The notes beneath the pieces are model-generated. The model saw only the letters and a list, made by a program, of their open reading frames with translations, searched no databases and was not told the origin of the DNA. A DNA stretch of 64,000 nt from Actinospineispora spinosispora DSM 44797 (lineage in GTDB: Bacteria; Actinomycetota; Actinomycetes; Mycobacteriales; Pseudonocardiaceae). Each line of letters opens with the position of its first letter. Positions within the stretch are counted from its first letter, which is position 1. Positions 41,905 to 50,442 of the stretch are shown here, in pieces. Location of the stretch: contig NZ_AUBB01000017.1 of assembly GCF_000429025.1 (NCBI RefSeq), positions 124,001 to 188,000 on the forward strand, in the 5' to 3' direction. A program made the translations under genes and the position numbers.

Positions 41905-43374
41905 CTAGTCGGGCTGCGAGGCGTCGCGCGAGGCCGAGGCCGGCTCCAGCTCCGGGTCGAAGTCCGGGACCTTGTTCCGGACGGCGCGCCATCCGACGAA
42001 CAGCGCGATGACGACGACCGGGATCGCATAGAACGACACCCGCTGGGAGAAGTCCTTGGCGAACGCGATGAGCACGACCACCATCAGCAGGAACGCCAGC
42101 GTGATGTAGTTGCTGTACGGGGCGAACGGCATCCGGAACTTCGGCGGCTCCAGCTCCCCGCGCGCGGCCATGGCCCGCATCCTGATGTTGGCCACCAGGA
42201 ACGACGACCACACGATGATCGTGCCGAGGCCCGCGATGTTGACGACGATGTCGAACGCCTGCTGCGGCACCAGGTAGTTGAGCACGACACCGAAGACGTA
42301 AACGATGGTGGTCAGGATCAGACCGCCGACCGGGACGCCGCGCTTGCTGATGCGCGCGGTGAACGCGGGTGCCTGTTTGACCGCGGCCAGTCCGTGCATG
42401 ATCCGGCTGGTCGAGTAGAGGCCCGAGTTCACCGACGACCACGCGGCGGTGATCACCACGAGGTTCATGATGTGACCGGCGGCCGGGACGCCGATGCTGG
42501 AGAACACCAGCACGAAGGGCGACTCGTCCGGGCCGTACATGGTCCAGGGCAGGATCATGACCAGCAGCAGCACCGAGCCGCAGTAGAACAGGCCGATCCG
42601 CCACGCGACGGAGTTGATCGCCCTGGGGATGATCTTCTTCGGCTCCTTCGCCTCACTCGCCGCGATGCCGACCATCTCCACCCCGTTGTAGGCGAAGATC
42701 ACCGCCTGCAGGCTGAGCAGAGCGATCGCGAACCCGTTCGGGAAGAAGTCGCCGAACAGGCCGTTGCCGGTGAACAGGTTCTCCGGCCCGGCGTGACCGG
42801 TTCCGATGGACGCGTGGGTGACGACCAGGTACAGACCGGTCACCAGGAAGATCGAGATGGCCAGCACCTTGATCATGGAGAACCAGAACTCGAGCTCCCC
42901 GAACAGCTTCACCGAGATCAGGTTGGCGGCGAACACCACGACCAGCGCGATGAGGGCGCTGATCCACTGCGGCATCTCCGGCAGCCATTTGTGCATGTAG
43001 ACGCCGATCGCGGTGAGCTCCGCGATGCCGGTGAACGCCCAGTTGACCCAGAACATCCACCCGGTCACGAACCCGGCCCAGGGGCCGATGAAGTCCCGGG
43101 AGTAGGACACGAAGCTGCCGGAACGGGTCCGATAGACGACCAGCTCGCCCAGCGCCCGCATGACGAAGAACGCACACAGACCGCAGACGAGGTAGGCGAG
43201 GATGAGTGACGGCCCGATGTCCTTGAGCCTGCCACCGGCACCGAGGAACAGGCCGACGCCGATCGCGCCGCCGATCGCGATCATCTGCACCTGGCGGTTG
43301 CCCAGGTCCTTGTGGTAGCCGGCCTGGGCCGGCGGCGCGCCGGTGGCGTCCGCGCTCGGGTTGGTTGAAGTCAC
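41905..43374 (-). CDS. Amino acid permease (APC superfamily, AAT type)
   Basis: 489 residues from a GTG seven bases after AAAGG; a start 16 codons further upstream is less likely. Twelve membrane segments. MIAIGGAIGVGLFLGAGGRL in helix 1 and SLILAYLVCGLCAFFVMRAL in helix 2 are the amino-acid transporter signature (AnsP/GabP/ProY group). IFAYNGVEMVGIAASEAKEP in helix 6 is also typical. It imports an amino acid with protons. It is divergent from a LysR gene, its probable regulator, across 151 bp. Confidence 0.93.
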   Translation of the reverse strand: MTSTNPSADATGAPPAQAGYHKDLGNRQVQMIAIGGAIGVGLFLGAGGRLKDIGPSLILAYLVCGLCAFFVMRALGELVVYRTRSGSFVSYSRDFIGPWAGFVTGWMFWVNWAFTGIAELTAIGVYMHKWLPEMPQWISALIALVVVFAANLISVKLFGELEFWFSMIKVLAISIFLVTGLYLVVTHASIGTGHAGPENLFTGNGLFGDFFPNGFAIALLSLQAVIFAYNGVEMVGIAASEAKEPKKIIPRAINSVAWRIGLFYCGSVLLLVMILPWTMYGPDESPFVLVFSSIGVPAAGHIMNLVVITAAWSSVNSGLYSTSRIMHGLAAVKQAPAFTARISKRGVPVGGLILTTIVYVFGVVLNYLVPQQAFDIVVNIAGLGTIIVWSSFLVANIRMRAMAARGELEPPKFRMPFAPYSNYITLAFLLMVVVLIAFAKDFSQRVSFYAIPVVVIALFVGWRAVRNKVPDFDPELEPASASRDASQPD

Positions 43375-43480
43375 GCTCGACCTTTTCTGGGCTGTTGGAC
43401 TGCGTTGCCTCGGGCTGGACAACGCGCGGTGACCGAAGTCACGGACAGTGTGCCCTTCATCATCGTTTCGGGAAAGTTGG

Positions 43481-43494
43481 TATGTTCGAACGTA
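43481..43494. promoter_or_regulatory. TTCGAA-centred palindrome upstream of the LysR gene
   Basis: TATGTTCGAACGTA is palindromic except for one pair, with the perfect core GTTCGAAC. It is 31 bp before the LysR start and 107 bp before the divergent permease, a position expected for a LysR-type autoregulatory site (T-N11-A pattern within an inverted repeat). Confidence 0.5.
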
Positions 43495-43525
43495 AAGGAT
43501 CGAAAAAGCCGAAAGATCATAAACG

Positions 43526-44431
43526 ATGCTGGACCTGCGCCGACTAAGGCTACTTCGAGAGCTCCACCGTCGGGGAACGATAAGTGCGGTCGCGGACGCG
43601 CTCTCCTACAGCCCCTCCACGATCTCCCAGCAACTCTCCCAGCTCGCGCGGGAGGCAGGTGTCGCGCTGCTCGAACCGGAGGGCCGGCGCCTCAAGCTGA
43701 CACCCCAGGCGGAGATCCTCGTCGCGCACACCGAGACGATCATGCGGGCGCTCGCCGCCGCCGAGTCCGAGATCGCGCAGTCGATGACCGAGCTGACCAG
43801 CACCGTGCGCATCAGCGCCTTCCAGACCGTGAACCTGACCATCGTCCCGGTCATGCTGACGATGCTGAGCGAGGCCTTCCCCCGTCTGCGGGTCGAGGTC
43901 ATCCAGGTCGACTCGACGACCACCCTGCGCACCATGATCACCCACGACGTCGACCTGGTGATCGGCGAGGAGTACCCGGGATACGCGACCGCGAGGCCCG
44001 CCGAGCTGGAACGGGTCGAGTTGTGTGACGACCGGATGCGCCTCGCGCTCCCGCCCGGCGATCCGAGGCAGGACCTCGCCGAGCTGGCTGAGCAGCCCTG
44101 GGTGATGGAGCCCGAGGGCTGCGCGTCCCGGCAGTGGTCCATCGAGCTGTGCCGCCTCGCCGGGTTCGACCCGGACATCCGCTACGAGACCAGCGACATC
44201 CAGGTGCACAAGAGACTGGTCGAGATGGGCCACGCGGCCGCGTTCCTTCCCGACATCATCTGGATCGACCAGCGACCGACAGTGTCGCTGCGGGCGCTCC
44301 CAGGAGGCCCGCACGTGCGCAAGCTGTTCACCGCGGTGGGACGTGGCAGCGGTGAGCACCCGGCCATCGCGGCCTGCCGCGAGGCGCTGCGACACGCGGT
44401 CCGCCGGATCGAGGACACCGTGCGCCCCTGA
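43526..44431 (+). CDS. LysR family transcriptional regulator
   Basis: 301 residues. N-terminal winged helix-turn-helix at about 1-60 (LRLLRELHRRGTISAVADAL; SPSTISQQLSQLAREAGVAL), then an effector domain starting near residue 90 (VRISAFQTVNLTIVPVMLTM). Divergent from the amino acid permease, which it probably controls in response to an amino acid. A TTCGAA-centred palindrome lies in the shared region. Confidence 0.93.
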   Translation: MLDLRRLRLLRELHRRGTISAVADALSYSPSTISQQLSQLAREAGVALLEPEGRRLKLTPQAEILVAHTETIMRALAAAESEIAQSMTELTSTVRISAFQTVNLTIVPVMLTMLSEAFPRLRVEVIQVDSTTTLRTMITHDVDLVIGEEYPGYATARPAELERVELCDDRMRLALPPGDPRQDLAELAEQPWVMEPEGCASRQWSIELCRLAGFDPDIRYETSDIQVHKRLVEMGHAAAFLPDIIWIDQRPTVSLRALPGGPHVRKLFTAVGRGSGEHPAIAACREALRHAVRRIEDTVRP

Positions 44432-44509
44432 CGCTCGGACGCCCCTGTGCCAGGTGAGAGGGACCCGGACCGTGCTCACTAGTATGGCGACGGCTCGGGA
44501 GGGGCGTTG

Positions 44510-45109
44510 ATGTCATTTCACGAGGAGGCCTCGGCGCGCACCCGGGAGCATCTCATCGCCGTGGCGGTGCGACTGTTCTCCGAATCCGGGTACGAGCGCA
44601 CCACGGTGCAGGACATCGTCGGGGCAGCGGAGCTCACCAAGGGCGCCTTCTACCACCATTTCCGCAGCAAGGACCACGTGCTGCGACTGATCCACCACAG
44701 CTTCCTCGACGAGGAGATCGAGCGGGCGAAGGAGATCATCGATCGGTCGCCGTCCGCGCCGGAAGCGCTGCGGGAGCTGATCCGTGACCTACTCGAGTCG
44801 GTCGAGGTCCATCGGGATCGCATGGCGATCTTCTACCGGGAGCGCCGGTCGTTGACCCCCGAGGACTTCGCCGAGATCAAGGCCAAGCGCGACGAGTACG
44901 AGGCGCTCTTCACCGGTGTCGTCGAGGCCGGAATCCGCGACGGAGCGCTCAGCACGCAGGGCGATCCGAGGTTGGTGAGCTTCGGGATCATGGGCATGTG
45001 CGCGTGGGCGCACGAGTGGTATCGCTCCGGCCGTGGCAGCAGCATGCAGGCCATCGCCGAGTCCTACTCCGACATGGTTCTCCACGGGTTGGCAACCGAC
45101 ACAGGCTGA
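44510..45109 (+). CDS. TetR/AcrR family transcriptional regulator
   Basis: 199 residues from an ATG about ten bases after GGGAGGGG. VQDIVGAAELTKGAFYHHFR is the helix-turn-helix recognition region. The C-terminal domain contains YRERRSLTPEDFAEIKAKRD, similar to KstR-like or AcrR-like regulators of lipid catabolism, but no close assignment can be made. The FAD oxidoreductase follows after 89 bp on the same strand. Confidence 0.92.
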   Translation: MSFHEEASARTREHLIAVAVRLFSESGYERTTVQDIVGAAELTKGAFYHHFRSKDHVLRLIHHSFLDEEIERAKEIIDRSPSAPEALRELIRDLLESVEVHRDRMAIFYRERRSLTPEDFAEIKAKRDEYEALFTGVVEAGIRDGALSTQGDPRLVSFGIMGMCAWAHEWYRSGRGSSMQAIAESYSDMVLHGLATDTG

Positions 45110-45198
45110 GCTCGGTCGACAGGGAGGCCGACAACCGGGTCTCGCGTACATACCCACTGGTCGGTATGCTTCGTCTCGACGGACCGGGAGGAGACGGC

Positions 45199-46419
45199 GT
45201 GCGAAAAGTTGTGGTGGTCGGGGCAGGTATCGTCGGGACGGCGGTCGCCGCGGAGCTGGCCTCGCGGCCGAATATCGCTGTACGCGTGATCGACAAGGGC
45301 GCGCCGGGAAGCAACCCGGGGTCGACAGGACGCGCGCCCGGATTCGTGGGACAGCTCAACGAGACCGAGGTTCTCACCGACCTGGCCAGGATGAGCGCGG
45401 ACCGCTACGACGCGATCGCCCGCGCGAGCGGCGCCGGGTTCCTGCGGGTCGGTGGCGTGGAAGTAGCGCTCGGCGCGGACGGCCTGCGTAATCTGGAGCA
45501 CCGTGCCGAGCTGGCGCGCGAACGAGGCCTGACGGCCACCCTGCTCGGGCCGAGGGAGGCGGCGGCGCTCAACCCGCGGCTGATCGATCCGGACCGCTGC
45601 GTCGGGGGCCTGTTCCATCCCCGGGACGGCGTCGCCGATGGAGCCACGCTGGCCGGGGCTCTCCGGACGCAGGCCGTCCGCGCGGGTGCGGAGTTCAGCT
45701 TCGACACCGCGTTCGAGTCATGGGAGACGGTCCGAGGACGGATGCGGCTGGCACGGACCTCGAGAGGCGCGATCGCGGCCGACGACGTGGTCATCGCCTG
45801 CGGGGTCTGGGGTCCGGAGGTCGTCGGGCTCGCGGGCCGGTCACTCCCACTGACCCCCGTCGCCCATCCCTATGTGTACGGGACGACGCATCGGATGACC
45901 GACCCGACGCCGTTCGTCCGGTGGCCGGAGCGCCATGTCTGTGCGCGCGACCACGGACGTTGCCTGGGCTTCGGCACGTATGACCACGTGCCGGCGCCCG
46001 TCGATGTGGTCGGCGCGTGTGCCGAGCAGGCCTGGCCCGGGGAGCCGTTCGAGCCGGCCGTCGACGCCGCGATCGACCTTCTCCCCTCCGCCACCCGGTT
46101 CACGCCGGCCCGGCGGGTCAACGGACTGTTCTCCATGACCGCGGACAACCTGCCGCTCGTCGGCCCGGCCGGCCACACCGAGGGCCTGTGGCTGGCCGAG
46201 GCGGTGTGGGTGACCCATGCGGCCGGTGCGGCTCGGGCGCTGGTCGAACTCATGCACGGGGAGCAGCCGAGCGCGACGGGAATGGAGTCCCTCTCACCGT
46301 CACGCTTCGACACCGTGTCCGCCGAGGAGCTCACCCGCCGCTCGTTGACCCAGTACCACGACATCTACCGCCACGGCACCGCGGCGGACATCGCACGGGC
46401 CCGCACGACCGCACCCTAG
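45199..46419 (+). CDS. FAD-dependent oxidoreductase (DAO family, dimethylglycine-dehydrogenase-like)
   Basis: 406 residues from a GTG seven to ten bases after GGGAGGAG. The dinucleotide-binding motif VVVVGAGIVGTAVAAELA starts at residue 4. GSTGRAPGFVGQLNE, the substrate-domain GVADGATLAGALRTQAVRAG and the C-terminal FSMTADNLPLVGP are typical of the D-amino acid oxidase/sarcosine oxidase/dimethylglycine dehydrogenase family. It likely oxidises an N-methylated or other amine; the exact substrate is unknown. The TetR gene upstream is the probable regulator. Confidence 0.87.
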   Translation: MRKVVVVGAGIVGTAVAAELASRPNIAVRVIDKGAPGSNPGSTGRAPGFVGQLNETEVLTDLARMSADRYDAIARASGAGFLRVGGVEVALGADGLRNLEHRAELARERGLTATLLGPREAAALNPRLIDPDRCVGGLFHPRDGVADGATLAGALRTQAVRAGAEFSFDTAFESWETVRGRMRLARTSRGAIAADDVVIACGVWGPEVVGLAGRSLPLTPVAHPYVYGTTHRMTDPTPFVRWPERHVCARDHGRCLGFGTYDHVPAPVDVVGACAEQAWPGEPFEPAVDAAIDLLPSATRFTPARRVNGLFSMTADNLPLVGPAGHTEGLWLAEAVWVTHAAGAARALVELMHGEQPSATGMESLSPSRFDTVSAEELTRRSLTQYHDIYRHGTAADIARARTTAP

Positions 46420-46472
46420 CGGGCGTCGGGGTCAGTGCGAGGTGGCAGGGGACTTCCATGACGGGTGCCGCG

Positions 46473-47276
46473 TCATGGGGTGTGCGCCTCCGGGACGGGA
46501 CGCAGGTGGGGGCGCTTGGCGGAGCGACCGTCGCCAGACGAGCGGCCGGCGACCCGGCGGACGATCCAGGGGCCGAGGAAGGTGGACGCCCAGCGCAGCT
46601 CCGCGACCGGACCCGCGTGCCGGCGGCCGGCGTGCTCGGCAGCGACCGGCCGGGTCCAGCTGTCATCGCTTCCGGGTACCCGCAGCGCGTGAGCAACGGC
46701 CGATGCGATGAGCTCGTGGCCGAGCGCGTTGGCGTGGAGCCGGTCCGGCCCGAAGAACCGCCGGTCGGCCACCGCGTCGTGACGGGCGGCGTCCGCCACG
46801 ACCACGTCCTGACGTGCCGCGGCCGCCCGGATTCGCTCGTTGAGGCGCTCGACCCGTGGCCTCAGCGGCCGCGCGAGCGGCGCGATCCTGGCGACGTCGG
46901 GATAGGTGAGCGTAGCGACGCACGCTCCCGAGGCCCGTAGCGCACCGAACATCACCTCCAGCTGACCGGCGACCTCGTCGGCGTCGAAACCCGGGCGCAG
47001 GAGATCGTTGACCCCGGCCACGACCGTCACCAGGTCCGGCCTGAGCGCGATGGCCGCATCGAGCTGCCCGGCGCGGACCTCACCCGCGCGTCGGCCACGC
47101 ACGGCGAGGTTCGCGTACCGCAGGTCCGGGTTCACCCGGGCCAGGCGCTCGGCCAGACGATCCGCCCATCCCCTCAGGCCGGTGGCGTCGTCTCCGTCGC
47201 CCACACCTTCGGTCTGGCTGTCGCCGATCGCCACATAGCGGTCGAATCGGCCGTCGTACTCCTCGCCCTGCTGCAC
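46473..47276 (-). CDS. SGNH/GDSL-type hydrolase
   Basis: 267 residues. Block I is YVAIGDSQTEGVGDGD with the nucleophilic Ser, block II has the Gly in NLAVRGRRAGE, block III is VVAGVNDLLRP with the Asn, and block V is PDRLHANALGHELIA with the catalytic Asp and His. There is no signal peptide, so it is cytosolic. The C-terminal 60 residues are an extension (LRWASTFLGPWIVRRVAGRS) seen in actinobacterial members. The ester substrate is unknown. The start (GTG) is not strongly supported. Confidence 0.87.
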   Translation of the reverse strand: MQQGEEYDGRFDRYVAIGDSQTEGVGDGDDATGLRGWADRLAERLARVNPDLRYANLAVRGRRAGEVRAGQLDAAIALRPDLVTVVAGVNDLLRPGFDADEVAGQLEVMFGALRASGACVATLTYPDVARIAPLARPLRPRVERLNERIRAAAARQDVVVADAARHDAVADRRFFGPDRLHANALGHELIASAVAHALRVPGSDDSWTRPVAAEHAGRRHAGPVAELRWASTFLGPWIVRRVAGRSSGDGRSAKRPHLRPVPEAHTP

Positions 47277-47399
47277 CAGGCGACGATAACCGAAATATCA
47301 CGGCGTTACGATTCACCATCAGGTCGTCCCGTTTGAACGTCACCGGTGCGAGGCCGTACCGTCGACGCACTCGGAGTCCCACACCTTTGGAGGCAGGCC

Positions 47400-47564
47400 G
47401 TGGTCCGCTACCGAGGGGCGAACGAGATCGGCGACGACACGCCCCCTGATCGGCTTCCCGGCACGTCGGACAGCACGCAGTTCTGGGCGACGATCGTCTG
47501 GAGCGCGTTCGCGCTGGCGATCGTCGTTCTCGCGGCGATCTTCCTGCCCCTGCCGACGGGCTGA
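47400..47564 (+). CDS. Small single-pass membrane protein
   Basis: 54 residues from a GTG that follows GGAGGCAGGCC, a strong ribosome binding site; a longer frame starting 54 bases earlier has none. The first 28 residues are hydrophilic (VVRYRGANEIGDDTPPDRLP), followed by one membrane helix (TIVWSAFALAIVVLAAIFLP). No family recognised. It is divergent from the SGNH hydrolase and converges with the YciI gene. Confidence 0.6.
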   Translation: MVRYRGANEIGDDTPPDRLPGTSDSTQFWATIVWSAFALAIVVLAAIFLPLPTG

Positions 47565-47578
47565 GCGCCCGCGCACGC

Positions 47579-47854
47579 TCACCCCGTCGGTCCGCTCCAC
47601 GGCCGGGTCGGATGGAACTCGACGATCCGCGCGGTCGCCACGCCGTTGACGATGAACGGGTCGGCCGCGAGTGCGGCTTCGACCTCCGCCCGCTCACCCT
47701 CCACCACCATGAGACCGCCGGTGCGTGGCTCCAGACGACCGGCGAGGCGTACCATCCCGAGGGCGAAGAGCCCGTGCGGATTGTTGTAGTGCTCGTCGAG
47801 CAGCTCGTCGATGCGTTCGAGCGGGCCCTGATAGGTCAGCTCCACCAGAAACAT
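47579..47854 (-). CDS. YciI family protein
   Basis: 91 residues. FLVELTYQGPLERIDELLDE, then GLMVVEGERAEVEAALAADP and FIVNGVATARIVEFHPTRPW, are those of the YCII-related ferredoxin-like fold. The His/Asp pair typical of catalytic members is partly kept (DEH; DPF). Role unknown; some relatives act as dehalogenase or sensor domains. It lies downstream of the XRE regulator on the same strand, 44 bp away. Confidence 0.82.
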   Translation of the reverse strand: MFLVELTYQGPLERIDELLDEHYNNPHGLFALGMVRLAGRLEPRTGGLMVVEGERAEVEAALAADPFIVNGVATARIVEFHPTRPWSGPTG

Positions 47855-47898
47855 GCCCCCCAGGTTATTGCGCGGGCCCGGAGCGGTGGAGGGGTCTC

Positions 47899-48705
47899 TC
47901 AGGTGAGGGTGCGCAGCATCTCGTCGTCGGCACTGCCGGGCGAGGGGAAGTACACGTACAGGACGTGGCCCTCGGGTCCGGTGAGCGCAAAGGTCTCGAA
48001 ACCCAGGCGCAGGACACCGACGCCCTCGACGCGCAGCTGCTTCTCGCCCATCGTTCGCTCGTACACGTCGTGGGAGTCCCACAGCGCCCGGAACGTCTCA
48101 CTGCCCTCGCGCAGGTTCGCCACGAAGCCGTCCAGCTCGCCTCGGCGCGCTCCGGCGGTGGCGCGCAGACCGGCGACCGCCTGTAGCGCGATGTCGTCCC
48201 ACTCGGGGTACACCGTGTGTGCGCGTGCATCGAGGAAAGTGAACTCGATCAGGTTGTGGCCCGGACACCACGCGGGGTTGACCCGGGCCGCGAGTGCGGT
48301 GCCGGCCAGGACGTCACGGCGGGGCCCGACGACGAACGCGGGCAGGTCGGCCCACCGTTCCAGGAGCCGCAGCACACCGGGCCGGACGGTACGGGCGGGC
48401 GCCACATCGTTGCCCGCCGGTTCCAGCGGCGGTGTCGCCAGCGACCACAGATAGGTCCGCTCGGTGTCGTCCAAACGCAGCGCCCGTGCCAGCGCCAGCA
48501 GGATCTCGCGGGAGGGATGCCGGTCGCGGCCCTGCTCGATGCGGGTGTAGTACGAGGGACTGAGTCCGGCCAGCAGCGCCAGCTCCTCGCGGCGCAGCCC
48601 TTTCACCCGCCGCCGGGTGTTGTCGATGACCCCAGCGGAGGCAGCGTCGATCCTCTCCCTGCGACTACGCAGGAAAGCACCGAGCTGGTTGTCGTCATGC
48701 TCCAC
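47899..48705 (-). CDS. XRE family regulator with MmyB-like ligand domain
   Basis: 268 residues. The helix-turn-helix near the N terminus is GLRREELALLAGLSPSYYTR followed by IEQGRDRHPSREILLALARA. The rest is the MmyB-like PAS-related domain (DVLAGTALAARVNPAWCPGH), which in relatives binds fatty acids. This class commonly represses a divergent SDR gene, and exactly that arrangement is present here: the SDR lies 112 bp away in the opposite direction. Confidence 0.92.
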   Translation of the reverse strand: MEHDDNQLGAFLRSRRERIDAASAGVIDNTRRRVKGLRREELALLAGLSPSYYTRIEQGRDRHPSREILLALARALRLDDTERTYLWSLATPPLEPAGNDVAPARTVRPGVLRLLERWADLPAFVVGPRRDVLAGTALAARVNPAWCPGHNLIEFTFLDARAHTVYPEWDDIALQAVAGLRATAGARRGELDGFVANLREGSETFRALWDSHDVYERTMGEKQLRVEGVGVLRLGFETFALTGPEGHVLYVYFPSPGSADDEMLRTLT

Positions 48706-48817
48706 CCGACCGACGCTACCGCTGTCGAACTGTGGCCGTCCGCCGCGAGCCTGACCCCGCGAGAGCCACCCTCAAGGGGGTGAGGCGCGATCCTCGGCTC
48801 GTCACTTTCATGGAGTC

Positions 48818-49672
48818 ATGCGGAACGACAAGAACACACCGAACGTATGGCTGATCACAGGATGCTCCCAGGGTCTCGGCCGGGCGCTGGCCCGGCACGC
48901 CCTGGAACAGGGCGACCGCGTGGCCGTCACTGCTCGCGACCGCGCAACGGTGGCCGATCTCGCCGCCGAGTACGGCGATCACGCACTCGCCCTGGAACTG
49001 GATGTCACCGTCCCCTCCTCGGTGGCCGAGGCGGTCCGGCAGTGCGAGCGGACCTTCGGGTGCATCGACGTCCTGGTCAACAACGCCGGATACGGCTACC
49101 TGGCAGCCATCGAAGAGGGCGAGGACAGCGCGGTCGGCGCGCTGTACGACACCAACGTGCACGGCGTGGTGACGGTCCTGAAGGCCGTTCTGCCCGGGAT
49201 GCGTGCCCGCCGCCGAGGGCGCATCGTCAACGTCTCCTCCTTCGGAGGTCTGGCTGCCTTCCCCGCTACCGGCTATTACCACGCGACCAAGTTCGCGCTG
49301 GAAGGCCTGTCGGAGTCGCTGGCGGCGGAGGTCGCGCCGCTGGGCATCGCGGTGACGATCGTCGAGCCGGGAGGTCTGCGCACCCAGTGGGCGGGAGGCT
49401 CCATGCACCAGTCCCCGATCCGCCTGGAGGACTACGAACAGACCGCGGGCGCCCGCCGTGAGTCGACGCTGGCCGCCTCCGGCCACCAGCCCGGCGACCC
49501 GGCTCGCGCCGCCGAGGCCATCGCGGAGGCGATCGGGGCCGATGCGCCACCACGGCGGCTGCTGCTCGGCTCCGACGCGCTCGCCGGAACCCGTGCCCGC
49601 CTGGAACGGATGCGCGACGAGATCGATGCGAACGAGGCACTGACGATGAGCGTGGATGGGGACTGGCGATGA
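48818..49672 (+). CDS. SDR family oxidoreductase
   Basis: 284 residues. WLITGCSQGLGRALARHAL is the cofactor loop, NNAGYGYLAAIEE follows, VNVSSFGGL holds the catalytic Ser, and GYYHATKFALEGL the Tyr and Lys. The 30-residue C-terminal extension and overall pattern fit the SDR type usually found next to MmyB regulators. Substrate unknown. The stop overlaps the start of the next SDR gene by 4 bp (ATGA). Confidence 0.92.
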   Translation: MRNDKNTPNVWLITGCSQGLGRALARHALEQGDRVAVTARDRATVADLAAEYGDHALALELDVTVPSSVAEAVRQCERTFGCIDVLVNNAGYGYLAAIEEGEDSAVGALYDTNVHGVVTVLKAVLPGMRARRRGRIVNVSSFGGLAAFPATGYYHATKFALEGLSESLAAEVAPLGIAVTIVEPGGLRTQWAGGSMHQSPIRLEDYEQTAGARRESTLAASGHQPGDPARAAEAIAEAIGADAPPRRLLLGSDALAGTRARLERMRDEIDANEALTMSVDGDWR

Positions 49673-50328
49673 GCGACAGGGGCGCATTCGTCGTGGTCGG
49701 TGCCGGTCCCGGTCTGGGTGCCGCCGCCGCGAGAAGGTTCGGCCACGAGGGACATCCGGTCGGGATCGTCGCACGCGACACCGCGAACCTGGAGAAGATC
49801 GCCTCCGGCTTGGTCGCCGAGGGCATCACGACGGCGTCCGCCGCCGCGGACCTCACCGACGGGAAGGCACTCGCCTCGGCGTTCGACGTACTGCGGCGGC
49901 GGCTCGGCGCCGTCGAGGTGGTGCTGTTCAGCCCACGGCCGAGCGTCGAATGGATCAAGCCGGTCCTCGACACCGCACCGGCGGACCTCGAGAGCGCGCT
50001 CGCACTGAACGTCGTGGCCGCGGCGGCGGCCGTACGGGCGGTGGCACCGGACATGCGCCGTCAGGGCTCCGGCACCTTGCTGTTCACGACGGGCGGTGCC
50101 GCCGTCGAACCGCACCCCGACCGCGCCGTGTCCGGTGTCGCCTACGCGGCCGAGTCGGCGTACACACGCATGCTCCACGACGCGCTCGCCGAGGACGGTG
50201 TGTACGCCGCGCAGGTCACGATCGTGGGGCCTCTCGGGTCCGGAGCGAGGCACGAACCGGACGACGTTGCCGGGGAACTGTGGCGGCTGCACACTGCACG
50301 TGACCAGCCACTGGTCATCCTGCGGTGA
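49669..50328 (+). CDS. SDR-fold protein with altered active site
   Basis: 219 residues, shorter than usual. FVVVGAGPGLGAAAARRFGH is a Rossmann nucleotide-binding loop. The expected Ser is replaced in LLFTTGGAA (Thr), and the YxxxK motif reads YAAES, without the catalytic Lys. Translationally coupled to a normal SDR. It may bind NAD(P) without classical dehydrogenase activity or use different chemistry (inference). Confidence 0.78.
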   Translation: MSDRGAFVVVGAGPGLGAAAARRFGHEGHPVGIVARDTANLEKIASGLVAEGITTASAAADLTDGKALASAFDVLRRRLGAVEVVLFSPRPSVEWIKPVLDTAPADLESALALNVVAAAAAVRAVAPDMRRQGSGTLLFTTGGAAVEPHPDRAVSGVAYAAESAYTRMLHDALAEDGVYAAQVTIVGPLGSGARHEPDDVAGELWRLHTARDQPLVILR

Positions 50329-50396
50329 CGGCTGCCGGCCCGGATTCGGCACATGCGTCGATGTGCTGAACCCGGCAACTCGCTGTGCTCAGACCG

Positions 50397-50437
50397 CCGA
50401 CTCGCCGGGAGCCCGGCAACCACCCGCCGCGAGTCGG
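50397..50437. terminator. Nested hairpin between convergent genes
   Basis: CCGACTCGC pairs with GCGAGTCGG (9 bp) and encloses a smaller perfect stem, GCCGGG-AG-CCCGGC. The element lies between the convergent SDR and PfkB genes and ends 6 bp before the PfkB stop codon. It fits a bidirectional terminator. Confidence 0.6.
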
Positions 50438-50442
50438 GCAGG

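Noticed and set aside
42696-42720. A stretch GATCACCGCCTGCAGGCTGA resembling the hairpin repeat
   Set aside because: It is inside the amino acid permease coding sequence and encodes a conserved membrane helix, so the match is explained by codon use and chance.
43484-43491. GTTCGAAC resembling a tRNA T-loop
   Set aside because: No cloverleaf can be built around it, and it lies in a promoter region as part of a palindrome. No tRNA gene was found in the window.
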